NCBI GenBank assembly: GCA_027924585.1
Contig: BSBM01000307.1
Span: forward strand, 16,849,501 to 16,913,500
Source: Larix kaempferi
Lineage: Eukaryota > Streptophyta > Pinopsida > Pinales > Pinaceae
Direction: 5' to 3'
DNA: 64,000 nucleotides
Shown here: in pieces, positions 1 through 10,720 of the stretch
How the letters are laid out: each line of letters opens with the position of its first letter
How positions within the stretch are numbered: the stretch's first letter is position 1
Position numbers and translations under genes: made by a program
Notes under the pieces: generated by a model
The model's input: the letters and a program-made list of their open reading frames with translations, nothing else
What the model was told of the DNA's origin: nothing
Databases searched by the model: none

Positions 1-363
1 ATCCCGCATCCCGCACCTTTCGGGTTGTAGGTTTCAGGATCACCAAACCCAAACAACTGAAAATCGCTTTCCCGCAACCCGCAACTGTCGGGTTCGGGAT
101 TTCGGGATGTCGGCCTCAAGTTCGGGCAGGCAGAAAACAAACAATGAAAAACTTAGAATTTGAATCTTACTGTGATCAAAATACTCGGAAAAATTCTAAG
201 GAAAGCAATACGATCAAGCTAACCAAAGGCATAAGTACAAGATTTGCAGAAACCAAGCTCAAAATTCATATTCATAAGAACACTTGCACGGATATCTTTG
301 TGCTAATTTGAAATCGGGGCTCTCATGCTTAACCGAAGCATGGGATCTGTTGTGTCCACAACA
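1..363 (+). repeat. Possible 3' part of a plus-strand LTR
   Basis: The stretch ends in CCACAACA directly before a primer-binding-like site, as an LTR would. The first 130 bases are GC-rich and repeat CCCGCA and CGGGTT/TCGGGA words, unlike the AT-rich DNA around them. A small hairpin (CATGCTT, five-base loop, AAGCATG) lies at 324-342. The left end would be outside the window and no partner LTR is visible, so this is a weak call. Confidence 0.28.
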
Positions 364-365
364 AA

Positions 366-382
366 TGGCGACTGGCTGGGAA
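366..382 (+). other. Primer-binding-like site
   Basis: TGGCGACTGGCTGGG resembles the TGGCGACT...CTGGGGA primer-binding sites of Tat-type gypsy elements, apart from a small gap. It lies two bases after a CA end. It is on the plus strand, so it does not belong to the minus-strand element at 1671-8744. It could be chance. Confidence 0.28.
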
Positions 383-1670
383 GAACCAGTTATCTTTGCA
401 GACAAGCTTTAGTCAGAACGGTGCACTGGTCAAATGCCTTTTCCAACCTGAAAATGTTTAGAAAATATTTGTAAAGAGACAACCAATGAGCATAAAACAT
501 AAGATTGATACGTTCCCATGAATGATCATGTTAACAGTAATGCAAATCTGATAAGGAGGGTTAGGAGACAGTAAGACTCCTTAATCATTATGCAATCATT
601 GAATCAACAGCTTGTGATAAACCTGGGACAAACTTAGAACTACTCATGGATATCCAATTTACACATCACCTTGGTTTTATTATACAACAATCCTTTTTAC
701 TATATACAATTTTTTATTTTATTTTAAAAATAAATAACTTATAAAATAAGACCTCGTTGATGCAAGACCACTGCCCTGACTTGGTAATAAGATATTGACA
801 GTGCCACTCACAGACCTAATCCAGAAACTGACCAAGCTGGCTCGGTAAGGAGACCCCTTGTCCTTGAGCTATGACATTAAAGGCAGCTATCATGGCTTGA
901 TGACCACATGCTGATAGCTTCAGTCCAGATTAAACCCAGGATCATGGCAGGGATGGCTTGTGCTAAGACCCCCCTGTCCTTGCATACAATAGAAATCTTA
1001 TAAAAAGAAAATATAGATATTATTCAAAAGATATAGACTACAAGGCACTGCCGAGGCTTGGTAACCTCATGATAACAACGTTACTCACTAGTGTTGTGTA
1101 GATCATGAATGGACCGACCTGTAATAGGATCTTCCACCTCTCATGAAAACTGAGAGTCATCTTCCAAGTGTGGTGGCTTGATGTGAAGATGTCATTCCAC
1201 TAAACACCTATGAACCTAAAGGTATGGCTTGTGATAAGACCCCCCTCCTTGCAGCCTATCATTATTCAAGAAAATTATTAAGATGGTGACTATAAAAGGA
1301 TCCAGAGCGGATAAAGATCACTAGGTTATTATGATATGCTATGACAATGAGACATAAAAATAAAAAGATTCCAACCATTTCCTGCATTTCAATTAAACAG
1401 ATAAAGCATTTAAAAGGTAATGACCACAACGGAAAGATATCAATATCGAGGTCCTGCATCATTCGGCTGTGCATTCCTTACAAAACATATTCTGATATCA
1501 GCCGAAAGAGGCTGAGACCATCATACCACCTTGCAAGTTCAAAATAGAGATCGTATTAAAAATAGCTTCCAATCATTGCCAAATGTGTGGAGCTTATTGT
1601 TCAAAAGAAAACAATCCAATCAATGCAAAAGAAAACACACACCAAACCTATGTACAAAAGTACAAAATTT
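383..1670. other. Non-coding stretch with short imperfect repeats
   Basis: No convincing coding frame is present. A motif like GGCTTGTGCTAAGACCCCCC followed by TCCTTGCA recurs near 956 and 1227, with a weaker copy near 843. On the minus strand these are G-rich tracts. The stretch lies downstream of the minus-strand integrase, so it may be the 3' untranslated region of that element, or internal DNA of a plus-strand element whose LTR ends at 363. Confidence 0.4.
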
Positions 1671-2989
1671 TCAAACAAAGTACTTTTTTAGCAGTGTAAC
1701 ATTCACTGGATAAGTGTCTACAATTCCCTCCAGTGTTTGTAATCGAACAATGCTGGGACCCATCTTTTCTGTAATAATGAAAGTTCCTAGCCAAAGGTGT
1801 TGGAATTTGGTAATTGGTTTTTATCCTTATGTTGTTTATCCCATCTTAATACCAGATCCCCAACTGAGAATTCTCTGTCGGATGAAGATTTCTCATCAAA
1901 CCATCTCTTCACCATCTGCTGATGATGATACAAATTATTCTTAGCCACTTCTCTGTCTTCCTCTAGCTTGAGTAGCGTGTCAATTCTATGTTGAAGGGAA
2001 GAAGAGTCATCTTCTTGGATAGATTGGGCTAATTGCAACAAAGGGATGGTGAGATTAGAAGGAAGGACAACTTCCTTTCCATACACCAGATAGTAGGGTG
2101 AGTTCCCGATTATTGCCTTTGGAGTGATTCGGTCTACCCAAAGAGCATTATAGAGCTGTTTGTGCCAATCTTTATGATGAGAAGCTACATTCTTTTTGAG
2201 AATATTTATTAGATTTTTGTTTGAAGACTCAGCCAACCCATTACCCTGGGGATAATAATTGGTAGCAAACTTAAGCTTAATCCCTTTCTCAAGGGCATAA
2301 TTTGTCAAATCGATCGAGGAAAAATAAGATGCATTATAAAAAACAAGATATTATGGAGCACCAAACCTTGTAATTATCTGACTATAAAGGAAAGCAATTA
2401 CTTGGTTTGCATTACATTGTCTGAGTGGGATTGCTTCAGTCCATCTGGTAAAGTAATATGTGGCTGTAAGAATGTACCTATGTTGTAGGGATGAGGTGGG
2501 GTTTATAGGTCCAATAAAATCCAGTCCCCACTGCTGAAATGGGAACTGAATTGTGACTGGCTGTAATCGGAAAGCAGGCTTCTTGAACTTCCCTATACAT
2601 TTTTGGCATGGTTCACACTTTCTTACATAAGCGTATGCATCTTTAAACAATGTAGGCCAGTAATATCCCGCTTTGAGGATTTTGTGAGCTGTAGTTTCTC
2701 CTGAGAAATGGCCTCCAACTGGTCCTGTATGAAATTGAAAGAGAATATCATTAGTCTCATGCTTTTCTAAACATCTGAGGAAAACCCCATCATAGTTCTT
2801 TCCAAACAAGATTTCACCAATGAATTGATAAGGAGCAGCTTTCAACCTTAATGCTCTACGTTTCTTAAAGTCAAGGGTTTCAAGAGAAAACCCATAGTTC
2901 ATAAAGAATTTGATATGACCGTACCATTCAGATGTAGAAGTATCAATAAAATTGACAAAACATGTTGGGGCATCTTCCTCCTGCTCCCA
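1671..2989 (-). pseudogene. Integrase of the Tat-like element
   Basis: The frame shows the HHCC zinc-binding region (paired cysteines in CEPCQKC, about 2620) followed by the catalytic core with its first aspartate in LDFIGP. An in-frame TAA follows the conserved FGAP near 2348, and reading resumes at once with recognisable core sequence. The second catalytic aspartate, normally in a YDNA-type motif, reads as YNA, so the DDE triad is broken as well. The glutamate side (NGLAESSNK) survives. A frameshift near 1800 leads into the C-terminal domain, which ends LLKKYFV with TGA at 1671-1673. The product would have inserted element cDNA into the genome; this copy cannot. Confidence 0.85.
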
Positions 2990-4592
2990 TTCACTCTGTT
3001 GCTGTGCAGGATCATTCGATTGAGCAGTAAGCAGATAAAGACCTTGTCCTTTCACAATTTTGGCCGGTCTGATTTCTAGATCACACTCTTGCAGGGCTGT
3101 CATCCAGTGGGCCCTCTTTTCACCCAATTCCTTCTGGACTAAAACATTTCTAATGGCAGAGTATGGGACAATAACCTTTGTTCGATATTTTAACAAATAA
3201 GGCCTGTAATGTTTAACAGATTTGTAAAATGCATAGGCTTGTTTGTCAATTTGGGAATAATTAAGTTCTGCACCTTTGAATGTCGAGCTCATGAAGGATA
3301 TCGGGATCTCAGCATCATTGCCGTGCCTCTGTGACAAGAAAACTGCATAAGAGAAATCAGTGGCAAAAGTATAGAGAATGAAATCTTTATCAAAGTCAGG
3401 GGACATAAGAGCAGGAGCTTCAACAATGGCTTTTCTGATCTCAACGAAAGCATCTTTCTGTTCCTGCGACCAAGTGAACTGTACATCTTTCTTAACTAAT
3501 TGCTGTAAAGGTTTAACTATCTGAGAAAAATTAGGTACAAATCTACGAACAAAATTGATATTACCTAAGAAAGACTGCATGGCTTTGCGCGAACCTGGCA
3601 GGCCAATTTTTGAAATAGCATCAGTACGTTCTGGGTCAATAATCATACCTTCTTTGGACACGATAAAACCGAGAAGCTTTCCTTCTGTAACTGCAAAGAT
3701 AGATTTCTTTGGATTGAGTGAAATCTCGAACTTCCTGCAACGTTCAAAAACCTGTTTCAAGGAAAAAAGATGTTCATGTCGCTTCTTAGAATATATTGTG
3801 ATATCATCAAGATAAACTACGACAGAGTTATGCATTAAACCTATGAAAGCTATATCCATAGCTCTCTGAAACGTGGCTCCGGCGTTTATCAATCCGAAGG
3901 GCATTCGTCTGTAGGTGAATGTGCCCCAAGGAGTTCTAAACGCGGTTTTCAACTGGTCATCGGGTGCAACCATCCAGGAGTGAGAACATTTCAGAACCAG
4001 CCACCTTCTGCAGAATCTGCTCCATGGGTGGAACAAGATAATTGTCTTTTTCGGAAGCTCGATACAAATTTCAAAAATCGGCACACAACCTGATTTCACC
4101 GCTCTTACGCACGGGCACCAAATTGGTGATCCATTGGGTGCGTTTGACAGGAAAAATGATTCGGGTTGCTAGTAATTTCTCCAATTCTTTTTTTATAGAA
4201 GGTTCCAAGCTAGGGTGCATTTTGCTCAATTTCTGTTGATTGGGTTTCACCTCCGGTTTCATAGGTATTTTGTGATGCATGATGCTTGTGTCAAAGGTTT
4301 TCAATTCGTCGTATGTCCAGGAAAAAATGTTGTTTTACTCTTTACATAACTTAATGATAGCTCTTCTTTCCTCGGGAGAACAATTAACTCCAATATTGAT
4401 AAAGCGAGGTTCTTGCTCAGTACCTAAGTTAACTGGCTCATAACTTAGGGAGGAACTTTGAGTTTTGCAATTGGTCTTGTGCCTGAATTTATCCTTCAAA
4501 TCATAGAATTTTTCTAAACTGATGACAGATTTTGGGATAACGTTTGAAGGATCAGAGAGTGATTTTACATGTTCTTCCTCATCTATGGCCAT
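2990..4592 (-). pseudogene. Reverse transcriptase and gypsy RNase H
   Basis: The N-terminal part (4592-4071) reads as a typical gypsy lead-in with KPEVKP and VPVRKSGEIRLCADF. A frameshift region at about 4090-3990 garbles the following finger region. After that MPFGLINAGATFQRAM and the catalytic VVYLDD are intact. Next comes the connection (FLGNINFVRRFVPNF) and a gypsy-type RNase H from about 3380 to 3050. That RNase H has ATDFS where DAS is usual and lacks the normal glutamate context (YSQIDKQAYAF), as described for the non-catalytic first RNase H of dual-RNase-H Tat elements. A TAG at about 4337 also breaks the frame. Confidence 0.85.
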
Positions 4593-4712
4593 GTCTCAGA
4601 AAGTATCCTGTGCAGTGAGGAAGTCAAGTATCTGTTGATCATCGTCAAATACTTTCCAATTGGTCACATTGTCAAGTATGGAAGGCCTATACATAAGTTC
4701 TATGGAAAAAGT

Positions 4713-5609
4713 CTAGGGTGACAAACCTTCTGGTGGTATCAACCTAGATGCTGTGTTTGCTAGGAGATCGACATCGAAATTCTGTGACCTAGAGACAGAA
4801 TTAATGTTAAATGCAGAAAAGGAGTTGGTGAGATCCCTTACCAGTTTCTGATAATTCATCAAGTGAGGGGACAAGCAATGTATCTTTTTCCTTATTTGTT
4901 TGACAATGATCTCAGAATCCCCAAAGCAATGAATAACCTGTACCCCCATATCGATAGCCTTTTTAAGTCCTTGAACAAGGGCTTTGTATTCAGCCACATT
5001 GTTGGTACAGTCAAATTCCAATCTGCAAGATATCATAGGTTTAATCCCTTTTGGGTTGATGAGGACACAACCTGCACCATCTCCTTCCTTAGATCTGGAG
5101 CCATAAAAAAATAAAGTCCAAGCAGAAGGATCTATTCTAAAATTTGTATTTACATTAAAAACATTATGTACAACATCTCCAGTGAAAGGTATAGTGGTAA
5201 ACTGCGTGATTTGAGATTGTTTCTGTAAATTTTTATCTGGAGAACAGTTAGCAGGCAAATCTCCAAATAAAGTGTCAAACGTGAAATGTTCAATATGTGA
5301 ATTGAGATAACCAGCAGGCTCACTAGAGTCATTTAGATCTGTGACTGTTTGTTTCATGAATGGTTCCCTACTAGTTTTGATTTTGTTTGGTTGTCCATTA
5401 TAGGGTAACCATAGATGAGACCAGTTAGTGGCAAAGTAGCCTTTTAGCTTCTCTGACCAGTCCCTACTTAACCACATCCCATAAGCTTCAGGAATGTCAA
5501 CCACCACTATGTCTATAGTTTGGTGAATGCGTGGATCAGCAGATAATGTAAGCAAGACGTTTCTCAACCTTCCTACTACTCTAACTTTTGATCTGTCGAG
5601 TTGAACGAT
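4713..5609 (-). pseudogene. Additional RNase H domain upstream of the reverse transcriptase
   Basis: The first half contains the protease-to-RNase-H linker, including IVVVDIPEAYG and SRDWSEKL. From about 5150 the frame reads as a second, plant/archaeal-like RNase H: FYGSRSKEGDGAGCVL, NNVAEYKAL and GDSEIIVKQ, ending near NFDVDLLAN. The glutamate, the GDS aspartate and a C-terminal aspartate are present. The first catalytic residue, expected as D in FDGS, is Y here. Known Tat/Ogre elements carry a second RNase H, commonly drawn after the gypsy RNase H; here it lies between protease and reverse transcriptase. A single in-frame stop at 5610 separates it from the protease. Confidence 0.8.
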
Positions 5610-5845
5610 CTAAGTAGGGCAGGGTTCCCATGTGGCGTTAAGTTTTCTACAAACAGACAATGGCATTACATTGGATGAAGTACCAAAGTCTATCATACAG
5701 TTATGCACATTCCTGTTGAAAATCTTGAAAGTCAGAAGAAAAGGGGGTGTCCTTTTGCTCCCTGGTTTTTGATCATCTGATTTGGTAAGGGAGTCAAAGT
5801 TATTATTCTGAGAGTCTTTGGTTTGTCTGACTACCATACTTTTGG
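5610..5845 (-). pseudogene. Retropepsin-like protease fragment
   Basis: The segment around MIDFGTSSNVMPLSVCRKLN matches the active-site region of gypsy aspartic proteases, which usually read D-S-G-A-S; here it is D-F-G-T-S. It would process the gag-pol polyprotein. The upstream part is cut by the solo LTR at 5851-6949. If that LTR and one GTAAG copy are skipped, the protease frame stays open back into the end of gag, where a single frameshift remains. Confidence 0.75.
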
Positions 5846-5850
5846 GTAAG

Positions 5851-6949
5851 TGTTATAGCTTAAAATAACACTTCTCTGTCCGTGACGACACTTGCATCAC
5901 TTGGTCGCATGACGACACTTCTTGAGATCAAGTTTAGTCACACAATAGGACACTTGTGGATTGAAGGGTCATGTGGGACACTTAACATGGTTGAAATTAC
6001 CTCACTCTTGGCCCATTTGATGGTTGTAACCTTTAGGAACATTTTTCCAGACCAAACCATCTCCTGAAAATCATCAGAAAACCCTGTTTTTGGCCATTTT
6101 CCCCCCAAAACGCTGGTTTTCTATGCATAGAGTAGGGCATACTAGGATGTGTGCGCGACTCTTATGCCTATAGAGTAGCACACACCTTGGAAAATATGCA
6201 AATCCACTTCAATAAAGTAGCGCCACCCTCAGAAATACGCAATTCTGCTTCACTAAAGTAGCACACACCTTGAAAAATTCGCTGGTTTGCAGTAGGAAGA
6301 GTAGGGCATTTTCTTGTACTAGTCAAAATCTCGAATTTTGGTTAATTTGAGTTGGTTGGAGAACCTCCTAATTGGTTATAACTGCTTTTCCTCTCCTTCA
6401 TTGATTATATAAAGAAGGTAGAAGGGCCATGTGAGGAAAGGAAGCCTATAACAATGTTATGCTGGAGGAATGGAGACCCTCATCCCCCTCTCTTGTGACT
6501 CAGTTTCTGATAAACCCTAGCACAATTGATTAGAGGTTGGGATCCTTGGAGAACAGAAGCAGGAGACCTTGAATCTAGGTTTCGTGAAGTGCCAAGCTTG
6601 AAGGAAGGTATAACTTTATGTACTTGCTTCATTCATTAATAAAGATCAGACGTTCTTTCCTTTCCAAAGATGACCTATTTATGTGTGTTTTAGATTTGAT
6701 TACTGTTTGATTATAGTTTGATGTCTCAATATGTCATGGATATCAGTCTTATATATGTAGTCAAATGTATTTGAGAAAGGTATCAAGTTGTTTTGCAGGT
6801 GTGGGCATTGCGATACTGGATAGCATTGAAGAGCAGGGAAGAGAAAGCTTGGATCAAACTTCTTAATAAGGTACTCACCTTTCTAACCTTAAATATCTTT
6901 GCTTACTAGTTGCACTTGCAGAACATTTGTAGGTCTATCTTTCATACCT
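5851..6949 (+). mobile_element. Solo LTR, 1.1 kb, flanked by GTAAG
   Basis: The segment begins TGTTATAGCTTAAAATAACA and is flanked by GTAAG at 5846-5850 and 6950-6954. It has a TATA box at 6406-6414 and AATAAA at 6638-6643, an LTR-like layout. It contains three diverged units of about 50 bp between 6165 and 6290 (AAAGTAGC and CACACACCTT words). It holds no coding frame and separates gag from protease. The right end, CATACCT, lacks the usual CA, so that end is decayed or slightly misplaced. The matching duplication and the open frame across the junction support insertion followed by LTR-LTR recombination. Confidence 0.68.
6406..6414 (+). promoter_or_regulatory. TATA box of the solo LTR
   Basis: TATATAAAG lies about 230 bp upstream of AATAAA at 6638-6643. 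This is the expected order of promoter and polyadenylation signal in a plant LTR. Confidence 0.5.
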
Positions 6950-6954
6950 GTAAG

Positions 6955-8744
6955 TTGGTAGTTTCTCCCCTGAACTGTAGGTGCATTTTCCTCACAACAA
7001 TAAGGTGTCACTCATAGAAGGAATCTTCAGTAGTTCAAACAGAGATATATTAGCCTGAACTCTTTTCAGATCATCAACTAGATTATACTCGATCTTTGGA
7101 ATAACTGTATCCCTTTGAGGAACATTTTTTCCCTTATTGGGAACAATTGTTGAGGATGAAGGTTCCTGTGGGAATTGTGGTCTTGAACTTGTGTTGTAAG
7201 GGTGTTGGAGGTTGAACACAGTCTTGGGTTCTTCTTCCTCTTCGTTCATGGGGAGTTTGGAGAAATAGCTAACAGTGTTTACCTGCAGGTCCTCTTGTTC
7301 TTCGTTCTCTTCAGGCGACTGTGAGTCGTGGTTGGTATGATCGTTGGAGGTCTCAAGAATAGTTTGGGATTCTGTTGCTAAGGCTCTAAAAATGGAATAG
7401 ATTTCTTCATTTGAAAGTCCCTCAGTGGGATCAGGAAGTGGTGGATTTTGAGGAGGTTGATAAGGTCTCCTAAAAGGGGGCCTTACAAAACCTCTGTTTT
7501 GGTTTTGATTCTCATTGTTATTTCTTTTCAGATCAACCATCTCATTTGACATTTTCTGAAAAAATTTCTTTACATCAGTCATGTCAAATGGATCCTTGTT
7601 TTGGGTAGAAGCCTTGAGCACAATGTTAGTTTTCTTCTTAGATGTGGAAGTAGAGGGTTGTTATTCTATTGCATCGAGGCCATCTTTAAGACAATAAATC
7701 CTTTTCAACTTGGATAGCTTCAATATATGCTTCATATAAATTGTTTTTGTGTGCTCTTTTTATCCACATTGCAATGGGGGCAGAAAGACCCTTTTCATAA
7801 AAGGAAACCAGAAGCTCTTCGGCTGGGAGAACATGAGCAGGGATTCTATTCTTTAGGTAAGAAAACCTTTGATTATAATCTTTAATTCTTTCTTTACCTT
7901 TCATCTTTATAGAAGATAACTCCAAAACTAAGTCCTGTGGTGTTTTGTCATCTCCAAACTTTTGGATAAACAACTTTTCAAAATCATCCCAGGATGTAAT
8001 AGATTTGGCTTCCAAGGAAAAATACCATGTAGATGCCTTACCATCAAATGTGTGAGGGAAAAGTCTGCAAACTACATCCTCATGAATAACATTTCTAAAC
8101 TTGATGGCTTGCATGAAAGTTTTAATATGATCAAGTGCAGGTGACTTGTCATCTGGGTTATATTTGGGAAGCCATTTTTCTGGGTTCTTAGGTAACCTGT
8201 GTTGGTCACCAAGTATCCATACAACGTTGTGGTCAAGCCAAGGTCTGTTCTGGCCTTGTCTAGCCATGGGTCTTTCTTCTTCTTCCTTAGATGAAGAGTC
8301 AGAAGAGTGTTCACCTTCGGATGAGGAGGATGAAGATGAAGGAGGAGATGGTGGTGGTCCACCTGAAGGAATTACTTGTGAAGCTGGTGCGGTTTCAGTG
8401 AATAACAAATCAAGATTGAATTCAGAGGGTTGTTGCTAGTTCGATGAACTATTTTTCTCTGAATTTTGTTCAGTGTTTTGTTCGGCTGAACCTTGACTAA
8501 CTTGATCTGCAGGTTGTGGGTTAGGTTTTTCTTGGTGGATTGCCGCTAATCCTTGATTTCTCTGTAAAGAGAGTCTCTGCTAGAGTCTAGCAGCGCCTTC
8601 ACTGGACCTCTTAAGTATCTCTTCAAGCAGCATAGGTCCTCTAGTGGGTGATGCGATGATAATATCTCCTGTTGTTGTATCTCGGTGAGCTATTGGGATA
8701 ACAGGGATAGTAGTGGGTTGTTGTACTGGTTGCTCAACAGACAT
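6955..8744 (-). pseudogene. Gag of the Tat-like element
   Basis: The product would be the capsid/nucleocapsid polyprotein. From the start at 8744 the frame runs through a P/T-rich N-terminus and a serine/acidic stretch near 8290. The retrotransposon gag core follows (WYFSLEAKSITSWDDFEKLF and the LVSFYEKGL region, about 8050-7760). Two in-frame TAG codons interrupt it, near 8582 and 8437, and a stop plus frameshift lies near 7686-7640. The distal part (7621-6992) is proline-rich, then acidic, and ends with the NISLFELLKIPS motif that precedes the protease. The ATG at 8744-8742 overlaps the end of the inverted-repeat element, so the original start is uncertain. Confidence 0.8.
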
Positions 8745-9692
8745 TAGAGAAATTTTGAGGTCAAAAAATGGCCTCAAAACAAAGAAAATGTACTATAAAA
8801 TACAACCAATCACATTCTAGTAGATGACATCATCCCCCTTGGTGAGGTGGCATTGCATGAGTTAAGAATGCTTATTTGTCAAATTTTCTATGGTGGATGA
8901 AAACACATAGTTAACCAAGGTAGTGGTGTAAGTACTTTTAAGTCATAAAGTAAAGTACTCATAATGATAGTCTTTTCATAAAATAATATTATTGTCATTT
9001 TCAAGTAAAGTACTCATAATGAATGTCTTTTCACACTTTCTCATAAAATAATATTATTGTCATTTTCAAGTGAAGTACTCTTAATTCATAAAGAAAGTCC
9101 TTTCACATTTTTTTATAAAATAACATATTATCATTTTTATGTTTTTAATTTTAAATTATATATTCACTCCATTCTATTTAATAACATAATGTCAAACTAA
9201 TAAAGAATAATAATAGATTTAATAAATAATAATAATAATAATAATAATGCAATGTGGATTATAATAATATTATTGACATTTTACATGTAAATAAATTCTC
9301 AATTAAATTACATTATTAAATTCATGAGAAAAGTACTAAAAATAAAAAGTCAACATAAAATTAAAAAAATAGCTCTTAAAAATGTTTTTTATTATTTAAT
9401 TTCATTTGCAAGTTCAAGACAAATAAATGCTAAAGGACAATAATTTTTTGGGAATTTACAATGAATCTTAATCACATCAATGTAGACGTATTTTATTAAT
9501 TTTATTTCTAGTGAATTTTGAAAAGTAACTCAACCATGGTTATTTATATTGTGCATAGAAAATAGTGTGGGAGGTGACTTGTCATATATACCTACTCCAT
9601 AAAACCCCCAATTCATAATATTTTAATATGTCTCATATTTTTGTAGTACATCTCTTAGGAGGCCATTTTTTGACCTCAAAATCTCTCTAATG
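8742..9692. mobile_element. AT-rich inverted-repeat element (MITE-like), copy 1
   Basis: The left end reads CATTAGAGAAATTTTGAGG and the right end is its near-perfect reverse complement. The match runs about 34 bp at each end, up to a GGCCTC word. The interior is very AT-rich, has no coding frame, and includes an AAT microsatellite near 9225-9247. The same termini bound the foldback elements at 10721-11292 and 13855-14356. No clear target duplication is visible. It sits exactly between the gag start of the Tat-like element and a truncated copia LTR. I cannot assign the transposase superfamily. Confidence 0.7.
8951..9130. repeat. Three diverged units of about 54-66 bp
   Basis: Units starting near 8951, 9005 and 9071 share AAGTACTCATAATG, then CTTTTCA and ATAAAATAATATTATTGTCA words. 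They lie inside the AT-rich inverted-repeat element. Confidence 0.65.
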
Positions 9693-10687
9693 AGTAGATG
9701 CTTGAGTGTAACTACGGGCGGCAATCAATATTCTTGCTGGAGGAGGTTTCTGAGTGGGGTGAAGATGGCGTTAACAAGGATTGGATGGAAACAGATCAGA
9801 CTTCAACTGTGGTGGCTACCTCCAAAGAAAAAATCAGACCTCACGAAGAAGAGAGAGAAAATACTAGCATAGAACCCCAGGAAATTGTCTTAGAGATCAG
9901 ATGTGTCTTGTTCAAGTGGGAGCACTTATTTATTTATAATTGTCCTTTGAGGATCACTTCCTTAGGTTTAGGATTAAACAAATGATAAAATCCAATTTAG
10001 TTAGGGTTATAATATTTTATCTTTTACTTTTAACCCTTTGACTTTTATCTTGGTCCTTTGGTCCTTTACTAGTGAGATCTTGGACCTTTATTAGGATTTC
10101 ATGGTCCTTCCATAGCGGGCTCTTGGTCCTTCATTAGGGTTCCATGACCCTAGCTCTTTAAGCAAGTCATCTAAGACCTTTCTCTTGGTCTCTATGGTCC
10201 ACATGTGCCAACTCAAAGTACATCATCATAAACAAATACGATTATTCTTGTTCTCATTGCTCTCACCAAGGTCATGTGCTAGGTACATCAACAAGGGGTC
10301 GCCAGTCCCTTGAGAAGGTCCCATAGCCCACTAACCAAGGAGAGAAGTACATCACTTTCCTATACCTAGTCTATGGCCTCTAGTGATGACCTAGTAACTG
10401 ACCAGGTGCCTCAACCTCAGGCATCATCAAGTTGACCAATGTCAACTACTTGGTAACTGATTAAGTGCCTCCATTCTCCCAGAGAATGGCTCTCAGCCTC
10501 AGGTTGATCTTTAATCCCTGACTGGAATCAAATTCCTGGTAACTGACTAGGTGCCTCCATTCTCATAGAGAATGGCTCTCATCCCGAGGCTGAGCTTCAG
10601 TCCCTGATTGGAATCAAATTCTCGGTAACTAGCTAGGTGCCTCCATTCTCCCAAAGAATGGCTTTCAATGTTGTTAAAAAATTAACA
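9693..10687 (-). repeat. 3' LTR of the copia element, truncated
   Basis: The segment aligns by eye with 17530-18393 of the 5' LTR. Shared blocks include CAGACTTCAACTGTGG, GGATCACTTCCTTAG and GTCCTTTACTAGTG. In minus orientation it begins TGTTAATTTTTTAACA next to the polypurine tract. The part corresponding to 15879-17500 of the other LTR is missing. Confidence 0.82.
10437..10672. repeat. Tandem units of about 100 bp inside the LTR
   Basis: The unit contains AGGTGCCTCCATTCTC, AGAGAATGGCTCTCA and CTGACTGGAATCAAATTC. Two units and part of a third are visible. The 5' LTR keeps a shorter version at about 18235-18375. Each unit also holds a short hairpin, CCATTCTC with GAGAATGG. Confidence 0.75.
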
Positions 10688-10696
10688 CTCCCTCTC
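10688..10696 (-). other. Polypurine tract
   Basis: On the minus strand GAGAGGGAG lies directly before the TGTTAA start of the 3' LTR, the normal place for plus-strand priming of copia cDNA. Confidence 0.7.
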
Positions 10697-10720
10697 AGCG
10701 AGAGATGCATTCTTTGCAAT

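Larger units (their letters stand above)
1671..8744 (-). mobile_element. Decayed Tat-like Ty3/gypsy element, LTRs not found
   Basis: In minus-strand order the element carries gag, aspartic protease, an extra RNase H, reverse transcriptase, the usual gypsy RNase H and integrase. Reverse transcriptase before integrase defines Ty3/gypsy, and the second RNase H is a hallmark of the Tat/Ogre group. The solo LTR at 5851-6949 interrupts it between gag and protease. Its own LTRs are not recognisable: the right side is cut by the inverted-repeat element at 8742 and the left side runs into non-coding DNA. Several stops and frameshifts make it defective. Confidence 0.85.

Noticed and set aside
3555-3815. 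Plus-strand frame inside the reverse transcriptase
   Set aside because: It is a shadow of the minus-strand coding frame.
8146-8439. Plus-strand frame with a long acidic-serine stretch
   Set aside because: It is the antisense of the serine/glutamate-rich part of gag on the minus strand.
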